Below the pieces are notes generated by a model, which did not search any database, was not told the DNA's origin, and saw nothing but the letters and a program-made list of their open reading frames with translations. Both the position numbers and the translations under genes were made by a program. Positions 5,554-5,782 of a stretch of 5,782 nucleotides of DNA are shown here, piece by piece. Within the stretch, counting starts at the first letter, position 1; every line of letters begins with the position of its first letter. Source of the stretch: Pseudomonadales bacterium (lineage in GTDB: Bacteria > Pseudomonadota > Gammaproteobacteria > Pseudomonadales > Azotimanducaceae); assembly GCA_021295935.1 (NCBI GenBank), contig JAGWBL010000074.1:1-5782 (forward strand), given 5' to 3'.

Positions 5554-5782
5554 TATGGCCCGGGGGCGAGACCAGCCCTGCTTCCTGCATGGCTTCCACC
5601 AGATTCGCCGCGCGGTTGTAGCCGATCTTGAACTTCCGTTGCACCGAGGAAATTGAGACCGTGCCTCGATCCAACACGAACGCCACGGCTTCGTCGTAGT
5701 GCTCGTCGTTCTCGGCATCCCCGTTGGCGTCCGTTCCCGAAGACCCGGTCTGAGACCACACGTCGGACAGTTGCAGGTACTG
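5516..5782 (-). CDS. ftsK: DNA translocase FtsK, C-terminal gamma domain (5' part outside window)
   Basis: The last 88 residues of FtsK, the septum-anchored ATP-driven translocase that moves chromosome termini and activates XerCD at dif. The frame runs from the window edge (QYLQLSD...) to a TGA at 5516. After an acidic Gly/Asp/Asn-rich linker comes the winged-helix gamma domain [20 protein letters not shown], then [20 protein letters not shown] with the DNA-recognition helix that reads KOPS sequences, then [16 protein letters not shown], the usual FtsK/SpoIIIE ending. The motor and membrane domains lie outside the window. Its end overlaps the start of lolA by 38 bp in another frame. In E. coli ftsK also directly precedes lolA. 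Confidence 0.96.
   Translation of the reverse strand, partial: QYLQLSDVWSQTGSSGTDANGDAENDEHYDEAVAFVLDRGTVSISSVQRKFKIGYNRAANLVEAMQEAGLVSPPGHNGAREVLVSEPA

Noticed and set aside
5200..5656. Two overlapping plus-strand open frames
   Set aside because: Both are antisense to lolA and ftsK and have Arg/Ser-rich composition typical of shadow frames.

Overview
The window looks like chromosomal DNA of a Gram-negative proteobacterium, most likely a gammaproteobacterium. It has moderately high G+C. Its right half carries ftsK (3' end), lolA and serS in the same order and strand as the ftsK-lolA-rarA-serS block of Escherichia coli and many relatives. LolA implies an outer membrane with lipoproteins. No species can be named from the sequence alone.

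Layout, left to right. Bases 1-360 (+) hold the C-terminal end of a major facilitator superfamily transporter. Bases 417-1736 (+) encode a complete UDP-N-acetylhexosamine 6-dehydrogenase of the TviB/WbpO type, which makes nucleotide-sugar uronic acids for surface polysaccharide. Bases 1864-1951 (+) are tRNA-Ser(UGA) with an encoded CCA. About 1.25 kb without an intact gene follows (1952-3200). It holds overlapping inverted repeats just after the tRNA, an unassigned open stretch (2528-2749, minus), and a decayed N-terminal fragment on the minus strand (about 2755-2977) that I read as a dead AAA+ ATPase of the AAA_14/DUF4143 kind. From 3201 to the end everything lies on the minus strand: serS (3201-4469), a 403-bp gap rich in inverted repeats (4470-4872), lolA (4873-5553), and the ftsK gamma-domain end (5516-5782), which overlaps the start of lolA by 38 bp.

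How the genes relate. FtsK (chromosome segregation), LolA (lipoprotein trafficking) and SerS (translation) are unrelated housekeeping functions kept together by history. SerS and one of its tRNA substrates are about 1.2 kb apart and converge. The transporter and the sugar dehydrogenase are adjacent and co-directional, but nothing links them functionally.

The points most worth a second look are the frameshifted ATPase remnant with a ruined Walker A motif, the absence of rarA from its usual place with a hairpin-dense gap there instead, and interlocking inverted repeats after the tRNA. I did not find a convincing intact, previously undescribed system.
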